Assembly (NCBI GenBank): GCA_907163375.1 | Contig: CAJQUW010009330.1 | Coordinates: 124,001-188,000 of the forward strand | DNA: 64,000 nucleotides | DNA from: Prostheceraeus crozeri | Lineage: Eukaryota > Platyhelminthes > Polycladida > Euryleptidae | Direction: 5' to 3' | Shown: positions 61,985 to 64,000 of the stretch, piece by piece | Layout of the letters: each line of letters opens with the position of its first letter | Position numbering within the stretch: the first letter of the stretch is position 1 | Position numbers and translations under genes: made by a program | The notes under the pieces: model-generated | Databases searched by the model: none | What the model saw: only the letters and a program-made list of their open reading frames with translations | Told to the model about the DNA's origin: nothing

Positions 61985-62160
61985 TATCGATTCACTGAGA
62001 TCGCGAAGTTCGCGCCGCCTGTTTTATTGCGTCATAGAAATGTAGAACTATATTTGCCACTAGAACCGATTGTATCATCATATCACATCACTTGTTGTAT
62101 TTCATCCAAGAGAACAAGTGAGGCTAACAAAATTGAGACTTTTTGGTTTACAAATTTGCA
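61985..62160 (+). repeat. Inverted duplicated segment, right copy
   Basis: Partner of 61340-61505, about 480 bp away. Similarity ends near GGTTTACAAATTTG. Confidence 0.8.
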
Positions 62161-63860
62161 CATTTTGCTATTTTTTCATGTTGTTTTGGTTTTGAACAAA
62201 ATCCAACCATGTTTTTTTAATTTAGTGGTGAAAACCTACTTTAATTCGTTGTCCACCAGGCCACACTGACCAGGGACCCATACGAACGCTACAGTTTCCC
62301 TATTGTACATTGCCCAACTGCATCCCCAACGGAAAAATGTCCTTCAAGCAATTGTTCATTAAACCACCTCCAGCCCTCATCATAACAACTGGTCCCGACA
62401 GTATCAGACACTGTCATTATACTCCACTCATTCTGGAGATCTAACATCTAACATCTAACTCAACCTCCAACAACACCCAGCTCCGATTGAAACGGCGAAG
62501 ATATGGCATGAAAACAGCAATAACCTACAGAATTATTTGTCATTAATTGTAATAACCCCCTTTATTCAATGTGAAACACCTTCAAAACTTTAAATTTTTT
62601 CTTCATTCCAGCTTGTGAGCTAAGTTCTTAGCACATGTAGCTTTGGATGCTTTATGCAATTTAACAATATATAACTGACTTGACAATATTTTATTACCGG
62701 TACATGTTTCATAATAATTGTTTGATTTTAGGTACAAAACAAGATGTTTTCTATACAGGTATATTACTGACCACCACATCATTAGCAGAAAATAGATCCA
62801 ATATTCATATGAAATAGAAAATATTGCTTTTGATACACTTCAGCACCAGCATATTTCATTTAGACACATTTAACCACATCCTCTACCTCACTCTCTCTCC
62901 ATCCCTCCCTCTCACTCTCTCACTCTGTTGCTCAAACAGTATTGAAATTGACACTGTCGAACAATGTGACTATAGCTCATATCATCTCAACATTTTTAGC
63001 AGCAAATTTATGAATTGAGATACACATGTATTTATAGATCTTAATTTAGACATACATGTACTTATGCCTTTAATCAGAATTAAACAGAAGAACACTAAAA
63101 GCAACAGGTGATGCTTTATTTAGTGCATTTACATCAATCACACTGATAAGATTACATGTGATTAGCTGTGTCTAAATAAAGTATAGGCTAGCGAAATGAA
63201 AAAGGGTTGGAATTATTTACGCGGAATGAGTCGAGTCTTGCCGGTGGGTAAGGCGGAATATTAAGGCCAAGGTATCACAAGAATGAATTCATGATTATCC
63301 CCATAGGCTGCAGATATAAACCGGGGATGATTTTCCTCTTCTCATCTGCATAGCTACCAAAGCAAATATGAAAAAACACTAATTGGAATAAGTCCCACAT
63401 ACGTGCATATTCTAATATCACGCAGCCTTATAGCTTGGTCCCAGGATTTCTTTTAAAGTGAAATTTGTGATGACGCTTCAAAATACGAGAACAATAGAAT
63501 AGAGATGTTCTTGGAAGTGTGTATCTCTTTTGAAACTTTCTTTCATATGATAATCGTCAAGAAAATTAGAAAGCAGTCCAGAGCACGTGTATTTTTTGTT
63601 TGTGAGCTTCCAACTGCAACAGGTTTAGATAAAGCATACTGTAAACCAACACCTCCTAAAGAACTAAATCATCTTCCAAGGCAAGACACTATTCCCAACT
63701 AATAATAAAATCTTAAAGCAAAGCATTTTAGGAGGTTAGCGCACTATTGCATCTATGGGTTATTGTTTTATTTAGTAGATCAAGATTGTATTTCAACGTA
63801 GCCTCCTAGAATTCTAGTGTGCGTCGCCTTGGGATACAGGTTTGGTGTCTTCGATTATAC
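62161..63860. other. Probable calpain intron, no feature seen
   Basis: A CTCTCTCTCC-rich run lies near 62885-62935. No exon of the calpain C2-like domain was recognised on the minus strand. Confidence 0.35.
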
Positions 63861-64000
63861 AGGGTGAGTAAAAAAAAACGTTATTTGAAGTTTGTGAAAA
63901 ATCTATCTGAATTGTCATTCTGATTTCTTTCTCAAGTTGACTGATTGAATTTCTATGGTTTTATTTTCCATATCCAAGCACCAAATCAATGCTCTAAGTT
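63861..64000. mobile_element. Possible mariner-type terminal repeat at window end
   Basis: TA followed by CAGGGTGAGTAAAAAAAAAC resembles the outer end of mariner-like elements (C-x-GGGTG-x-x-x-AAAA). The rest would lie outside the window. The assignment is tentative. Confidence 0.3.

Noticed and set aside
1-64000. CRISPR arrays, bacterial operons, rRNA genes
   Set aside because: No regular spacer arrays, no ribosome-binding-site-linked gene strings and no rRNA-like conserved blocks were seen.

Overview
This is eukaryotic, almost certainly invertebrate-metazoan DNA. It is AT-rich, its genes are split by GT-AG introns, and it is packed with transposons: P element, PIF/Harbinger, Tc1-like, pogo-like, hAT-like, piggyBac-like, Penelope-like (PLE), LINEs with both endonuclease types, a Ty3/Gypsy fossil and tRNA-derived SINE-like repeats. 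No bacterial, organellar or CRISPR signal was seen. The phylum cannot be fixed from the sequence. The recurrent TAGGCCTA-like words recall echinoderm and other invertebrate deuterostome genomes, but that is a weak inference.

Two host genes can be supported. The main one is the 3' half of a calpain gene on the minus strand, read right to left. Its exons lie at 60932-60971, 60831-60869, 53430-53553, 47144-47205, 26144-26291 and 23711-23886. Together they encode a short Gly-rich linker and most of the penta-EF-hand domain. Splice phases agree at every junction, the introns reach about 21 kb, and the last exon and all upstream exons were not found. Inside the 21-kb intron, on the same strand, lies an intronless 254-codon ORF (37842-38606). 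It resembles the membrane 2OG-Fe(II) oxygenase OGFOD3 but appears to lack two of the three iron ligands.

Layout. 0-6 kb: a degenerate P element split by two hAT-type insertions, each with an exact 8-bp target duplication, beside a fragment of an R2/NeSL-like LINE. 6.9-15.9 kb: an inverted PLE fragment, a Tc1-like element with near-identical ends, a LINE with an uninterrupted 756-codon ORF, a second Tc1-like element, a pogo-like element and a second LINE fragment. 16-23 kb: a decayed PLE, a piece of an unclassified transposase, a piggyBac-like element with a Tc1 fragment inside, and MITEs. 23.7-28 kb: calpain 3' exons, two SINE-like copies and two DR1 motifs. 29.0-33.1 kb: a nearly intact two-gene Harbinger element with perfect 46-bp ends. 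33.8-36.8 kb: a fold-back repeat and a fairly complete PLE. 39.3-46.4 kb: another PLE with inverted terminal arms, split by a Gypsy fossil, a MITE and a third PLE piece. 46.6-64 kb: fold-back repeats, a PLE remnant with hammerhead-ribozyme-like flanks, more MITEs and long unannotated intronic sequence.

There is no operon logic. The mobile elements sit in calpain introns or flanking DNA and do not work with the host genes. The best candidates for unusual biology are the OGFOD3-like pseudoenzyme, the Harbinger gene pair, the fold-back element with 14-bp flanking repeats, and the PLE with ribozyme-like flanks.
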